A stretch of DNA of 64,000 nucleotides from Mucilaginibacter cryoferens (GCF_014205845.1 NZ_JACHCR010000002.1:145078-209077), one strand, 5' to 3'. Shown: positions 26,294 to 36,562, counted from the stretch's first letter. The notes: a model not told the origin generated them from the sequence alone. A program made the numbers and translations.

Positions 26294-29200
26294 TTACTTC
26301 TCCTTTTTATCCACCAGTTTCATCATTTTATGCGCGGCCTTTAATACGGCTATCAACCCTTCAGATTTCATGGGTTTGGCAATGTAGTCGTCCATACCTT
26401 CGCTAATGCACAGGTCGCGATCATCAGCACCGGCGTTGGCGGTCATGGCTATGATGAATGGCTGTAGTTTGCGGTTGCTTTCGCGGATAGAGCGGGTTGC
26501 TTCAAAACCGTCCATTTCGGGCATCTGTACATCCATCAGTATCACGTTAAATTCCTGCGCATCCAATTTTTGCAAAACCTCAAGCCCGTTTTCCACTAAT
26601 GCAAAATCATACCCAAGCTTGCTTAGCATCCGGCTGATGAGCTTTTGGTTTACCAGGTTATCTTCGGCCACCAGTATATTCAACGGAAACTCTGTGGCAA
26701 ATTTATCGTCGAGTAGTTTTGCTTGTTTAGGCAGTTCCGGCACAATTGTGCTTTGTATTCCCCGCAGTTCGGCCTGAATACTTTTGCCCAGCTGATTCTG
26801 TTTAACAGGTTTGGTTAAGATAGCCGAAAATAAGCCGGGATATTTTGCTTTGGAGCTATCGCCGATAGAACTAAGCATAATAATAGGTAGCTGACTATAA
26901 GCTTCCCTTATAGCGGTTGCAAAGGCAACGCCATCCATATCGGGCATTTCCATATCGGTGATCACAAGGTTGTAACCCGGCCCGGTAGCCAGCAGATTAA
27001 GCCCTTCTGTGGCAGATGAGGCGGCAACGGTTATTAAGCCCCATTGCTCCAATTGCGTTTTAAGTATAAAACGGTTGGTTTTATTGTCGTCTACAATTAA
27101 TACCTTTTTGCCTTCCAGGTCGGCAGTGTCAAAAACCAATGGTACGTATTTAGATTGTTTTTTGCTTACCGGCACTTTAATGGTGAAAACAAAAAACGAT
27201 CCTTCGCCATAAACACTCTCTACCCAAATATCGCCGCCCATTAAATTTACCAGGCGTTGACTAATTACCAACCCAAGCCCTGTACCTCCGTATTTACGGG
27301 TGGTTGATGAGTCGGCCTGCCAAAATGCGTTAAACAGGTGTGCAACCTTTTCTTCGGGAATGCCTATCCCGGTGTCCATCACACTAAAACCAATTTCTAT
27401 TTCGCCATCGGCATGTGTTTTAGATAAAAATACTTTTATAAATACTTCGCCCTGGTGGGTAAACTTAAGCGCGTTACCAGTTAAATTGGTAATTACCTGT
27501 TTTAAGCGCAGGCTATCGCCAATAACCTGGTGGGGCAGGGCTGGGTCTATCTGGTAAACAAGTTCCAGTCCTTTTTCTGATGCTTTGGGCGAGAAAAGAT
27601 CAAGCACCTCTTCCATGCAATGGCGCAGATCAAAATCCTCCTGCTCCATATTCATCTTACCCGATTCTATTTTAGAGAAATCTAGAATGTCGTTTATCAC
27701 GTTCACCAGGCTATCCCCACAAGAGATAATGGTATCGGTATATTCGCGCTGCTCGTTATCAAGTTCGGTTTCGCCCAGCAGCGAGGCCATTCCTATAACG
27801 CCATTCATTGGCGTACGAATTTCGTGACTCATGGTAGCCAGAAAAATACTCTTGGCCTGGTTGGCTTTGTCGGCTTCTTCACGGGCCTCTTTTTCGTGGG
27901 TCATGTGCACTTCCAGTTCTTCAGATTGAGCCAGCAGCTCTTCGTTGAGCGCTTGTAATTCTTCTGATTGGGCCTGTAACTCCTCATTTAAAGCCTGTAA
28001 ATCTTCTGATTGTTTTTTTAATGCCTCAGATTGTACCAAAACCTCGGCAGTACGCTCAGATACCTCGGTTTCCAGAAAATGCTTTTGCTCCTCAATATTA
28101 TTCACTTTGGCCCGATATAGTCCATAAATTAGGGCCACCAAAGCCACAATGCAAAGCGATATAAACCACCAGGTGAGCCAAAAAGGAGGCAAAACGGTAA
28201 GGCTTAAACTTAATTGGTGTTTAGACCATTTGCCATCGCTATTACGGCTTTTAACTACCAATGTATAATTGCCGGCAGGCAGGTTGGTATAGGTTGCGTT
28301 ATTTTTGGTGCCTACGTAGTTCCATCCTTTATCAAAACCTACCAATTGATAGGCGTATTCCTTCTTGTTGGCCAGTGCAAAATCCAGGGATACAAACTCG
28401 AAAGATATTACCGATTGCTCGTGAGTAAGGGTGATAGCTTTGGTTTCAGATATATCTTCTTTTAATGGTGATGGGGCATTATCACTAGCTACCTGTACCG
28501 TTTTATTAAATATCTGGAAATCTGTTAATATCAGCGGTGGATCGTAAGCGTTTTCAACTATCTTATCCGGATCGAACGTATTAAACCCATTAACGCCTCC
28601 AAAATAAAGTGTACCATCCAGGGCTTTAGCGGCAGCGTGCGGCTTAAATTCGTCAGATTGTAAGCCATCTTCTACAGTGAAATTTCTGAATGTTTTTGTT
28701 TGTGGATTAAACCTCGACATGCCATTATTGGTGCTCACCCAAAGGTTGCCTTTATTATCTTCCCTTATCGCATAGGTATAATCGTTAGGTAAACCATCTT
28801 TGGTTTTGTAGGTGACAAAGTTGCCGGTTACCGGGGCAAATTGGGTTAAGCCGTTATAAGTACAGATCCAGATATTGCCCAAATGATCTTCAAACAGATC
28901 GAGCGCGGTATTATTGCCCAGGTTGTTTTTTGATACGTTGTACCTGTATATTTTAAAAGAATTGGTTTTGGGTTGAAACAGATCAATACTGCCATCATTG
29001 GTGCCCACCCAAAGGTTGCCTTTTGTATCTGTCAAAAGTGAGTTAATGTTATCGCTGCCTACGCTTGTTGCATCGGTGGGGTTGTGCCGGTAGTGTTTAA
29101 AGCCGTTTGTTTTAGGATCAAACAAATCCAGCCCATCGCCAAGCGTACCAAACCAAACTTTATGATCTGGTGTTACCGCAACGGCGTACACGTTATTGCC

Positions 29201-30601
29201 ACTTAAGCTTGTAGAATCACCCGGTTTATTACGGAAGTTGCGAAATTTGTGTGTTTGCAGATCCATCACACTTACGCCATCGCCCCAGGTACCTATCCAC
29301 AGGTTGTTTTTATCATCTTGTTTTAGTGCCAAAACATAATTACCACCAATAGTTGCTTTATCGGCCTCATTGTGCCGGTAAGGTTTAAACGTGCCTGTTT
29401 TAGGATTAAACTCATTTAATCCGCCGCCATCGGTACCTATCCAAATATTGGCTTTTTTATCTTCCAGCATGCTTAATACAAAATTGTTGGATAAGCTGTT
29501 GGCTTGTGAATTGTGTTTGTAATGGGTAAAATTGTCTTTAACCTTTTTGTATAAATTTATACCCGAAGCAAAGCAGCCGATCCACATATTGCCCATATTG
29601 TCTTTCAGTATCACATCAATAGAGCTACTGGAGATGCTGGTATTATCCACATCATCCTGTAAATGATTGCTAAAAGTGCCCTTATCAAAGTTGAATATAC
29701 TAAGGCCGCCATTCTCGGTGCCTATCCATAAATTATGGTTGCTGTCTTCGGCAATGCATTGGATGCTGTTGTATGATAGTGAGTTACTGTTGTTGGGGTT
29801 GTTTTTAAAATGTTTAAAGGAAAGCGTTGCTGGCTCAAATAAGTTTAATCCTCCTCCGCTAACGCCTATCCATAAACGATGGCTGCTATCTTCAAAAACA
29901 CTGGTTACCTTATCGGCGCCAAGGGAGCCACTATTTTTTTCATCGTGCTTAAAACTGGTAAAAGTTTTTGTTTTTGGATCAAAGAGATTTAAACCTCCGT
30001 ATGCAGTACCAATCCAAACGTTGTCCTTGCTGTCAACGTAGGTAGTTCTGCTGTTATCATCGCTTAAGCTGCCGGCATCATCTTTATTGTGTTTGTAGTG
30101 GATAAACTTATGCTGATCAATAATGTATTTATCAACACCATCTTTTAAGGTAGCTATCCATAAATTGCCATCGTGATCTAATGCCACATTAAGGGTAAAA
30201 TTGCTGACCAGTGAGTTAGCCAGTTTACTGTTATGCAGGTAACGTGTAAAACGGTTCTTTTTACGATCGAATTTGTTGAGCCCGCCACTGGTGGCAATCC
30301 ATAGGTTTCCGTCTTTATCTTCAGCAATACTGTTTACATAATTATTGCTGATGCTGGTATTATCACCCGGAATGGTACGAAATACTTTAAATTTATTGCC
30401 ATCGTACCGGTTTAGCCCATCGCGTGTGCCTACCCAGATAAAACCCCGGCTACTCTGTATCATAGAGTTGATGTTGAGTTCGGATAAGTTTTCCTTACTG
30501 CCTATATGCTGAAAATGGAGCGGTTGCTCCTGGGCAAAAACCGAAAGTGAACAGGCAAGAAAAATGAATACCAGGTAATACTTAAAGCCATTTATTAACA
30601 T
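26294..30601 (-). CDS. Hybrid two-component sensor kinase with beta-propeller sensor and two receiver domains
   Basis: The start is placed at the ATG at 30601 (an upstream GTG at 30631 is possible), giving 1435 residues. A signal peptide ends SLSVFAQ. About 14 propeller repeats of the form NLWIGT..GGLN..D follow (to ~690), then a Y_Y_Y domain, one membrane helix (~815-835) and a coiled coil of repeated [18 protein letters not shown] units. The HisKA phosphoacceptor is H926 in [13 protein letters not shown], followed by an ATPase domain. Two receiver domains carry D1216 ([11 protein letters not shown]) and D1357 ([11 protein letters not shown]). No AraC DNA-binding domain follows, unlike classical HTCS, so output must go through another partner. 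The ligand is unknown. Confidence 0.93.
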   Translation of the reverse strand: MLINGFKYYLVFIFLACSLSVFAQEQPLHFQHIGSKENLSELNINSMIQSSRGFIWVGTRDGLNRYDGNKFKVFRTIPGDNTSISNNYVNSIAEDKDGNLWIATSGGLNKFDRKKNRFTRYLHNSKLANSLVSNFTLNVALDHDGNLWIATLKDGVDKYIIDQHKFIHYKHNKDDAGSLSDDNSRTTYVDSKDNVWIGTAYGGLNLFDPKTKTFTSFKHDEKNSGSLGADKVTSVFEDSSHRLWIGVSGGGLNLFEPATLSFKHFKNNPNNSNSLSYNSIQCIAEDSNHNLWIGTENGGLSIFNFDKGTFSNHLQDDVDNTSISSSSIDVILKDNMGNMWIGCFASGINLYKKVKDNFTHYKHNSQANSLSNNFVLSMLEDKKANIWIGTDGGGLNEFNPKTGTFKPYRHNEADKATIGGNYVLALKQDDKNNLWIGTWGDGVSVMDLQTHKFRNFRNKPGDSTSLSGNNVYAVAVTPDHKVWFGTLGDGLDLFDPKTNGFKHYRHNPTDATSVGSDNINSLLTDTKGNLWVGTNDGSIDLFQPKTNSFKIYRYNVSKNNLGNNTALDLFEDHLGNIWICTYNGLTQFAPVTGNFVTYKTKDGLPNDYTYAIREDNKGNLWVSTNNGMSRFNPQTKTFRNFTVEDGLQSDEFKPHAAAKALDGTLYFGGVNGFNTFDPDKIVENAYDPPLILTDFQIFNKTVQVASDNAPSPLKEDISETKAITLTHEQSVISFEFVSLDFALANKKEYAYQLVGFDKGWNYVGTKNNATYTNLPAGNYTLVVKSRNSDGKWSKHQLSLSLTVLPPFWLTWWFISLCIVALVALIYGLYRAKVNNIEEQKHFLETEVSERTAEVLVQSEALKKQSEDLQALNEELQAQSEELQALNEELLAQSEELEVHMTHEKEAREEADKANQAKSIFLATMSHEIRTPMNGVIGMASLLGETELDNEQREYTDTIISCGDSLVNVINDILDFSKIESGKMNMEQEDFDLRHCMEEVLDLFSPKASEKGLELVYQIDPALPHQVIGDSLRLKQVITNLTGNALKFTHQGEVFIKVFLSKTHADGEIEIGFSVMDTGIGIPEEKVAHLFNAFWQADSSTTRKYGGTGLGLVISQRLVNLMGGDIWVESVYGEGSFFVFTIKVPVSKKQSKYVPLVFDTADLEGKKVLIVDDNKTNRFILKTQLEQWGLITVAASSATEGLNLLATGPGYNLVITDMEMPDMDGVAFATAIREAYSQLPIIMLSSIGDSSKAKYPGLFSAILTKPVKQNQLGKSIQAELRGIQSTIVPELPKQAKLLDDKFATEFPLNILVAEDNLVNQKLISRMLSKLGYDFALVENGLEVLQKLDAQEFNVILMDVQMPEMDGFEATRSIRESNRKLQPFIIAMTANAGADDRDLCISEGMDDYIAKPMKSEGLIAVLKAAHKMMKLVDKKEK

Positions 30602-30778
30602 CAGGAAATGATTAGATTTTGGCGTATGCACAGATTTCTAATTTAAAACTTTATTGGTGAAATGTTTATAATTATCTGATCCGTATTGGCCTGGATGTTT
30701 AAACGATGGATGGGGGGAATAAGTTATAGGGCAAGGGAAGGTTTGGCCGCTGGTTGAGTCTTCTCCATCATATTTTTT

Positions 30779-30786
30779 TACCTTTG
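30779..30786 (+). promoter_or_regulatory. TAnnTTTG box directly before the VF530-like gene
   Basis: TACCTTTG is an exact -7 match and a TTG lies 22 bases upstream. The box ends 3 bases before the ATG at 30790, implying a leaderless or near-leaderless transcript if used. Confidence 0.45.
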
Positions 30787-30789
30787 CAT

Positions 30790-31014
30790 ATGGATCAAAA
30801 AAGCAAAGACCCGCTTCACGGTAAAACTTTAGAAATGATTTTGAACGAGTTGGTTGCCCGTTTTGGCTGGCCCGAGCTAGGTTACCAGATCAGGATCAAT
30901 TGTTTTTTGGATGATCCCAGCATCTCATCAAGCCTTAAATTTTTGCGCAAAACGCCCTGGGCCCGCAAAAAAGTTGAGGACATGTACATTCACTATTTTA
31001 CCAAAAAGAATTAG
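30790..31014 (+). CDS. VF530 family (DUF2132) small protein
   Basis: ATG at 30790 (the in-frame TTG at 30754 adds unrelated residues) gives 74 residues. The pattern KDPLHGKTLEMILNEL, RFGWPELGYQIRINCF and SSLKFLRKTPWARKKVE is diagnostic of the VF530/DUF2132 family, a small helical DNA-binding-like fold. Function is not known. It overlaps by four bases the end of the convergent DEAD-box gene. Confidence 0.9.
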   Translation: MDQKSKDPLHGKTLEMILNELVARFGWPELGYQIRINCFLDDPSISSSLKFLRKTPWARKKVEDMYIHYFTKKN

Positions 31015-32306
31015 TGCTTGCGCTTATTGTTCATTTTAGCTTTCTGGCCCGAACTGAAGTTGTAAGTTTTTGAGTTAGCCGCCTTTTTCTCGTGGAAAGC
31101 CGCGCCAACTATAGGAGCATCCGGGTTGGGTTTTGGTGCTTCTTTTTTAGCCTTTACTTCTTTTTCTATTATAAGTTCTTCGGGCAGTTCGGCAATGACT
31201 ATTTTTTTACCACTGGCTTGTTCTATCTTTTTAACCTGGCTTAGTTCAAGGTCGGTTGCAAAGGTAAGGGCCATGGTTTCGTTTTCGCTCTCTGGCTTAT
31301 GGTTGGTTACACGCTCAATAAACAGGTCTTTTTCGGCAGGCAGGTCAAAATGGATCAGGAACGGGATATCTGTAAGATCTAAAGTTTCTTCATTCTCGTT
31401 GGCAACCAGCAATACTCTCGAACTTTCATCTGCCTTAAAATCTGCTATAGATTTAAAACCCGGGCTATCAAAAAACTGTGGATTTAAGTAGGCCACCGCG
31501 GTACGCAGGCGGGTTTGCAGGCTTTTGTAAACCTTATCGGCAGTTGCACGGGTGTTTACAAACACAACGGTTTTGGTAAACAGCTCTTCATCGTACATAA
31601 ACAAATTAAGCAGGTTTAGTTTTGTGCCAAAGTTGGGTACGTTATATAAAAACTGCGGATGAGTTTCCAAAGGTTTTTCTGCTAGGGCTTCTACTTCAAC
31701 AATAGCAGGCTCGTGCATAAAAGGATCGAGCATTTTTTGCAGCTTGCTGTGCATTACCTCGGTAAATACCAGTTTTTGGCTTTTGCCAATGCTGTTTGCC
31801 AGCTCAACTACAGGCAATTGCAAGCCTTTTTTAATCATCTCATCGGCATCATCAACCACAAACATATCAACCTTGTTAAGGTTAAGGGCCAGTTTAAGGT
31901 AAATGGCGCGTGCCCTGTCTGGTGTTGCTACCACAATATCGGCACCATCGGCCAATGCATCCATCTGGGCATCGATACCCGGCGCAACATATAGGCCAAC
32001 AATTTTGATTGATTTATTTTTGTTCAAACGATCGAACTGTTCGATCACCCCAAATACATCTTCTTTCTCTGGTACCAGGATCAATACACGCGGAACGCCC
32101 TCTGGTGCATAGTTAAAGCGGTTTAATACACCTAATACATAGGTAGTGGTTTTGCCGCTGCCTTCGTGCCCAATGGCAATAATATCCTGACCACCTACAA
32201 TACGGGATAGGGTTTTTAGTTGCAGTTCTTTCGGGTTTGTAAAACCAGCTTCATTTACCGACCGAACCAGCTGTTTTTTCAGCTTCAATTTTTCAAACCA
32301 CACCAT
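31011..32306 (-). CDS. DEAD-box helicase-like protein with degenerate motifs
   Basis: A 431-residue protein that follows the DEAD-box layout. Q-motif-like start (NEAGFTNPKELQLKTL), Walker A IGHEGSGKTTT and VVATPDRARA (TPGR equivalent) are present. Motif II reads DDAD (FVVDDADEM) instead of DEAD. The SAT motif III is replaced by VFTEVM, and motif VI (HRxGRxGR) is replaced by ERVTNHKPES. A basic, alanine- and lysine-rich C-terminal tail follows. It probably binds RNA and perhaps ATP, but coupling of hydrolysis to unwinding looks impaired. Possible roles are cold-shock or ribosome-related RNA binding, by inference. Confidence 0.85.
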   Translation of the reverse strand: MVWFEKLKLKKQLVRSVNEAGFTNPKELQLKTLSRIVGGQDIIAIGHEGSGKTTTYVLGVLNRFNYAPEGVPRVLILVPEKEDVFGVIEQFDRLNKNKSIKIVGLYVAPGIDAQMDALADGADIVVATPDRARAIYLKLALNLNKVDMFVVDDADEMIKKGLQLPVVELANSIGKSQKLVFTEVMHSKLQKMLDPFMHEPAIVEVEALAEKPLETHPQFLYNVPNFGTKLNLLNLFMYDEELFTKTVVFVNTRATADKVYKSLQTRLRTAVAYLNPQFFDSPGFKSIADFKADESSRVLLVANENEETLDLTDIPFLIHFDLPAEKDLFIERVTNHKPESENETMALTFATDLELSQVKKIEQASGKKIVIAELPEELIIEKEVKAKKEAPKPNPDAPIVGAAFHEKKAANSKTYNFSSGQKAKMNNKRKH

Positions 32307-32420
32307 CTTAGAACGTTATTAAATTATTAAAGAGGGCGAATTTACCTAAATTTAAACTCATATCCATGAATAGATTTGAGATGTTAGATATGAGATAGGA
32401 GACAGGCAGTGTTTGTGCCC

Positions 32421-33230
32421 TTATATTGGTTGCCAAATAGTAGTTTCGCTCTTTTGCAATAAGCCGGAAAACGTTGGTTTGGCAGGGATGTCGAGATAGG
32501 GGTAAGTAACTTTTGATAGATATAAACCTTGCGGATAAGCCGGTATAATGATCTTCGGCGTTTGCTTGTTGATGAGGTGACTTTCAAACTCGGCCACACT
32601 GAGTTGGCCCCTACCAATTTCCAGCAGGCGACCTATTATTATCCTGATCATTTTACTTAAAAAACGGTTGGCCGATATATTGAATCGGAGCCTGTCGCCG
32701 GTTTTATCAACAAATAAAGTGGCCTGGGTTACATTGCAAATGGTGTGGTCTATCCTGTCGGGCATTTTACAAAACGCTCGGTAATCGTTGTATAAGGGCA
32801 ACAAGGCTACAGCCTTCTTCATTTCATCAATGTTGAGACTCTTGTCTGGATATAACGCGCTGAAGCCGCTTAAAAAGGGATCTTTGTAGGTATGGATAAA
32901 ATAATCGTAAGCGCGTTGTACGGCATCGAACCTGGCATGCGGAAGGCCCTGCATCGCGATGATATCAAACACGGCTATATCATCTGGTAATATTTTATTG
33001 AGGCGAAAAAAGAGGTCGAAATCCCATTCCCGTTCCACATCTATGTGGAAAAAAAATTGGCTGGCATGTACCTGCGCATCGGTGCGGCCACAGCCATTAA
33101 CGGCTATTGGCGTTTTTAGTATTTGGCTTAAAGCGGTTTCAAAAACCTCTTGTATGGTTTGTACCCCGGCATGTTTTTGCCAGCCGTTGTAATGTGTGCC
33201 TTGGTAGCCAATATGAAAAAAATACCGCAT
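32421..33230 (-). CDS. truA: tRNA pseudouridine synthase A
   Basis: ATG at 33230 (MRYFFHIGYQGTHYNGWQ) is chosen over a TTG at 33254. The 269-residue product has the TruA core CGRTDAQVHA, with catalytic D51, plus YDYFIHTYKDPF and RFLSKMIRIIIGRLLEIG. It converts U38-U40 of tRNA anticodon arms to pseudouridine. The length is normal. It lies between the helicase-like gene and a CDGSH gene, all on the minus strand. Confidence 0.95.
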   Translation of the reverse strand: MRYFFHIGYQGTHYNGWQKHAGVQTIQEVFETALSQILKTPIAVNGCGRTDAQVHASQFFFHIDVEREWDFDLFFRLNKILPDDIAVFDIIAMQGLPHARFDAVQRAYDYFIHTYKDPFLSGFSALYPDKSLNIDEMKKAVALLPLYNDYRAFCKMPDRIDHTICNVTQATLFVDKTGDRLRFNISANRFLSKMIRIIIGRLLEIGRGQLSVAEFESHLINKQTPKIIIPAYPQGLYLSKVTYPYLDIPAKPTFSGLLQKSETTIWQPI

Positions 33231-33281
33231 AGTTATAGGCTCAAAAATCCACAAAATATATGGGAAAGTATCTGTAAAAAT

Positions 33282-33313
33282 AAAGGCCTGCTGTGTTTAT
33301 ACAGCAAGCCTTT
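33282..33313 (-). terminator. Hairpin between the CDGSH gene and truA
   Basis: AAAGGCCTGCTGT / ACAGCAAGCCTTT forms a stem of about 12 pairs with one mismatch around GTTTAT. On the minus strand it follows the CDGSH gene stop (33339), making it its terminator, upstream of truA. Confidence 0.7.
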
Positions 33314-33338
33314 AAAAATATAGGTGATTAACCGTTAT

Positions 33339-33563
33339 TTAAACTTTTTTAGGAGGCAGGTCAAATGCAATTGCATCGTGCTCAAAATGCCCCTTGTGTG
33401 AACCATCGCAAAATGGTTTGTTGGCCGACAGGCCGCAGCGGCAAACAGAAACGATAGTACGGCCTTGTAAGCCGTAGTTGTTGCCTTGCATATCTACAAT
33501 TTCGAAGTCGCCATCGATTTTTACAGAGCCGTTGTTATTGATAGTAAGTTTAGTTGTTGCCAT
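33339..33563 (-). CDS. CDGSH iron-sulfur domain protein (mitoNEET-type)
   Basis: A 74-residue protein with the complete cluster signature C41-R-C43 ... C52-D-G-S-H56 in RCGLSANKPFCDGSHKGHF, which binds a [2Fe-2S] cluster with three Cys and one His. There is no membrane anchor. Relatives are redox or cluster-transfer proteins. The gene is monocistronic with its own terminator. Confidence 0.95.
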   Translation of the reverse strand: MATTKLTINNNGSVKIDGDFEIVDMQGNNYGLQGRTIVSVCRCGLSANKPFCDGSHKGHFEHDAIAFDLPPKKV

Positions 33564-33707
33564 ACATTAAATTTTGCGCAAAGTTAACCAATGCTACCAC
33601 CTTAGCCCGTTCTATTTGCTATTTAGAAGGGTTCCTGATTGGGGAGTGAGAGGTTATAAATGACATAGATATGATGTGCAAAAATCAATCTCCAAAAGCA
33701 TAAATTT

Positions 33708-33715
33708 TAGCTTTG
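33708..33715 (+). promoter_or_regulatory. TAnnTTTG -7 box upstream of the aldo/keto reductase gene
   Basis: TAGCTTTG is an exact match to the Bacteroidota -7 consensus and is 90 bases before the chosen ATG (33806). Between them lies an AAGCTTTAAGC-type repeat tract. Confidence 0.4.
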
Positions 33716-33805
33716 TTGCAAGCAGTGTAAAATGAATAAGCTTAAATGGCTTGTTATAAGCTTTTGGCCCTTTGCTTTAAGCTTTCTGCTTTAAAAACTA
33801 CCATA

Positions 33806-34837
33806 ATGGAATACAGACAATTAGGAGCATCGGGATTGAGAGTTCCCGTACTGAGTTTGGGTACTGCCACTTTTGGCGGCGGTAACGAGTTTTTTAAAGC
33901 CTGGGGAAGCACGCAGGTTGATGAGGCAAAAAGAATGGTTAATTTATGCCTTGATGCCGGTGTTAACTTTTTTGATACGGCAAATGTATACTCCAGGGGC
34001 ATGTCTGAAGAGATTTTAGGCAAGGCCCTGGAAGGTATTCGTAACAATGTGCTTATTAGCACTAAAACCACATTTACCATGGGCGATGGCGTAAATGATT
34101 ATGGATCGTCGCGATTTCATATTGTAAAACAGGCCGAAGACAGCCTTCGCCGTCTGCAAACAGATCATATTGATATTTACCACATGCATGGTTTTGATGC
34201 CACCACCCCGGTACAGGAAACCCTGCGCGCGCTTGATGACCTGGTTACCAGCGGTAAGGTGCGTTATATTGCTTGCTCTAACTTTTCGGGCTGGCATTTG
34301 ATGAAATCGTTATCTGTATCAGAGCGTTACGGTTGGAGCCGTTATGTGGCGCACCAGGCCTATTACTCGCTGCTGAACCGCGAATTTGAATGGGAACTGA
34401 TGCCCTTAGGTATCGATCAGAATGTAAGCACTATAGTTTGGAGCCCGTTATCATCGGGGCAGCTGAGTGGTAAATTCAGAAGAGGGCAGCCAACACCCGA
34501 AAATTCAAGAACTGTACGGGGCGGGGCGCATGGTCCGGCAACCAATTTCGATCATTTATATAATATAGTAGATGTGTTGGATGAAGTGGCCGAAGAGACC
34601 GGCAAATCGGTTGCGCAGGTATCGTTAAACTGGTTATTGCAAAGGCCAACGGTAGCCAACATTATAATTGGTGCCCGCGATGAAACCCAGCTAAAACAAA
34701 ACCTGGGTGCTATCGGCTGGAATTTAACTACCGACCAGGTTAAAAAACTGGATGCCGCCAGCGAAGTGTCACCTATATACCCTTATTGGCACCAACGTCA
34801 AAATACCAAATTGGTGCCATTGCCAATACAATATTAA
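33806..34837 (+). CDS. Aldo/keto reductase (YghZ/AKR14-like)
   Basis: ATG at 33806 (MEYRQLGASGLRVPVLSLGT) matches family starts. The longer frame from 33746 would add residues encoded by a repeat-like AAGCTT tract. The 343-residue protein shows the AKR site: D57 and Y62 in FFDTANVYSRG, K87 in LISTKTTF and H128 in YHMHGFD. The NADPH-binding end IIGARDETQLKQNLGAIGW follows. It reduces aldehydes or ketones such as sugar aldehydes. It lies upstream of the sugar-oxidation genes but is probably separately transcribed. Confidence 0.9.
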   Translation: MEYRQLGASGLRVPVLSLGTATFGGGNEFFKAWGSTQVDEAKRMVNLCLDAGVNFFDTANVYSRGMSEEILGKALEGIRNNVLISTKTTFTMGDGVNDYGSSRFHIVKQAEDSLRRLQTDHIDIYHMHGFDATTPVQETLRALDDLVTSGKVRYIACSNFSGWHLMKSLSVSERYGWSRYVAHQAYYSLLNREFEWELMPLGIDQNVSTIVWSPLSSGQLSGKFRRGQPTPENSRTVRGGAHGPATNFDHLYNIVDVLDEVAEETGKSVAQVSLNWLLQRPTVANIIIGARDETQLKQNLGAIGWNLTTDQVKKLDAASEVSPIYPYWHQRQNTKLVPLPIQY

Positions 34838-34856
34838 TACATTAAATGTGGAGTGA

Positions 34857-34906
34857 TGCAAAGCCCCGGTTATTTGGTTTAAACCCTGTAGCCGGGGCTT
34901 TGCATT
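34857..34906 (+). terminator. Strong terminator of the aldo/keto reductase gene
   Basis: A 14-bp outer stem ATGCAAAGCCCCGG / CCGGGGCTTTGCAT encloses a 22-base loop region and is followed by TTTAT. Confidence 0.8.
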
Positions 34907-35230
34907 TTATTGCGTAAAAACACGTAGGGTTTAACGTTCATTTTCCGTAGTAATACTAAGCTAAAAATTATAGATGATGCCTACTTTTACCGCAGTAGAA
35001 AGCAATAGTTAATAGTACTGCCTAAATCTTATCAATTTTAAAAAACAAGCCAGGCTACCTCTGGCTTGTTTTTTTATTTTATCCTGGCTTTAAATTGTAT
35101 TGGTAACAGCTATATTACAATTGTATTGAAAAAAAGGGTCTCTTTTTTTTCAATGCTTTATAAAACTTAGCTAATTTGCTCATCCTGCCCGCCGGGCAAT
35201 GCGTTATAAACCAATTAACCATTTTTAGCT
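34907..35230. other. Intergenic region, possible small RNA ending in a terminator
   Basis: 320 bases without an ORF. A second independent terminator occurs at 35044-35076 although no gene ends there, so an untranslated RNA could start near 34,910-34,990. The remaining 150 bases contain the promoter of the Gfo/Idh/MocA gene. Confidence 0.35.
35044..35076 (+). terminator. Orphan intrinsic terminator
   Basis: The arms AACAAGCCAG / CTGGCTTGTT (35044-35053 with 35061-35070) are followed by TTTTTT. It lies 137 bases beyond the terminator that already closes the upstream gene. Confidence 0.75.
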
Positions 35231-36562
35231 ATGCTCAACCGCAGAAAGTTCATTCAAGCTACATCAGTTGTGGGCACAAGTTTTTTGCTTGCTCCCCAGA
35301 TATCAAAAGCAGCCGGCTTTTTCAAGGGCTCGCCCAATGAAAAAGTTGTTTTAGGCTTTATGGGTACCAACAGCCGCGGCCTTTACCTGGCCCAGAGTTA
35401 TGCCAAAATCCCAAATGTAGAAATTGGCTATATCTGCGATGTGGACTCCAGGGTTGTAGATAAAACTATAGAGGAGATCTTTAAAATTACCGGTAAACGA
35501 CCTAAGGGCATTACCGATATCCGCAAGATGCTGGAGATAAAAGATATTGATGCCGTTGTAGTTGCCCCGCCAGATCACTGGCACGCCCCGGCTACCATTA
35601 TGGCCTGCCAGGCCGGCAAACATGTTTATGTAGAAAAACCTTGTAGTCACAACCCGCACGAGGGCGAGATGGCGGTGGCGGCTGCAAAAAAATATAACCG
35701 CCTGGTGCAAATGGGCAGTCAGAGGCGATCTTTTTCCAATGTACAAGCTATGGTTAAAGAATTGCACGATGGCGTTATCGGGCGTATTTATTACGCTAAA
35801 GGCTGGTATACCAACCACAGGTTGAGCATTGGCCATGGTAAACAAGTCCCGGTGCCCGCCAATTTAAACTACGATTTGTGGCAAGGCCCCGCCCCGCGGA
35901 AGCCTTACCAGGATAACCTCATCCATTACAATTGGCATTGGTTTTGGAACTGGGGCACTGGCGAAGCTTTAAATAATGGTACGCATGAGCTGGACGTGAT
36001 CCGCTGGGGACTGGGCGTTGATTACCCCAGCAAGGTAGTATCAACCGGCGGTCGTTTTCATTTTAATGACGATTGGCAAACGCCCGATACACAAAACATC
36101 CTCTATAATTTCCCCAACAATACCGCCGCCGAATGGGAAAGCCGAAGCAGTAACGGGTTTAATATTGAGCAATTGAGTCGTGGTGTTGTATTCTATGGCG
36201 ATAAAGGCACCCTGTTTTACGGCAGCGGCAACAGTTACCAGGTGTACGATGGCGATAACAAACTGGTAAAGGAAATTAAGGATGATTCTAAGGTAGATGG
36301 TACCAACAAAGTAAGCCCTACCGAGGCGCTTGACGGTTTTCACATGCAAAATTTTATTGACGGCATCAGGGGAATAGCGCCATTAAATTGTCCTATAGAA
36401 ATAGGCTTCAAATCGACCTTGCTACCACAATTAGGCAATATTTCCTACCGTGTAGATCGGGTTTTACATATTAATCCAACTAATGGCCACATTCTGAATG
36501 ATTCTGAAGCCGAAAAGCTTTGGAGCAGGGAGTATGAGAAGGGCTGGGAAGTGAAGGTGTAA
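35231..36562 (+). CDS. Tat-exported Gfo/Idh/MocA family oxidoreductase
   Basis: A 443-residue protein. The N-terminal NRRKFIQATSVVGTSFLLA is a Tat-type signal. The Rossmann domain (FMGTNSRGLYLA, YICDVDSRVV) ends with YVEKPCSHN, containing the family's E135-K136-P137 motif. The C-terminal GFO_IDH_MocA_C2-like domain includes WHWFWNWGTGEALNNGTHE. Such proteins oxidise or reduce sugar hydroxyls with a bound nicotinamide cofactor, and Tat export fits a pre-loaded NAD(P). Export suggests periplasmic action. It is followed 227 bases later by a DUF1080 gene, so the two probably act on the same glycoside. Confidence 0.92.
   Translation: MLNRRKFIQATSVVGTSFLLAPQISKAAGFFKGSPNEKVVLGFMGTNSRGLYLAQSYAKIPNVEIGYICDVDSRVVDKTIEEIFKITGKRPKGITDIRKMLEIKDIDAVVVAPPDHWHAPATIMACQAGKHVYVEKPCSHNPHEGEMAVAAAKKYNRLVQMGSQRRSFSNVQAMVKELHDGVIGRIYYAKGWYTNHRLSIGHGKQVPVPANLNYDLWQGPAPRKPYQDNLIHYNWHWFWNWGTGEALNNGTHELDVIRWGLGVDYPSKVVSTGGRFHFNDDWQTPDTQNILYNFPNNTAAEWESRSSNGFNIEQLSRGVVFYGDKGTLFYGSGNSYQVYDGDNKLVKEIKDDSKVDGTNKVSPTEALDGFHMQNFIDGIRGIAPLNCPIEIGFKSTLLPQLGNISYRVDRVLHINPTNGHILNDSEAEKLWSREYEKGWEVKV

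Noticed and set aside
29667..30041. 124-residue ORF opposite the hybrid kinase
   Set aside because: Repetitive reverse translation of propeller repeats, no independent evidence.
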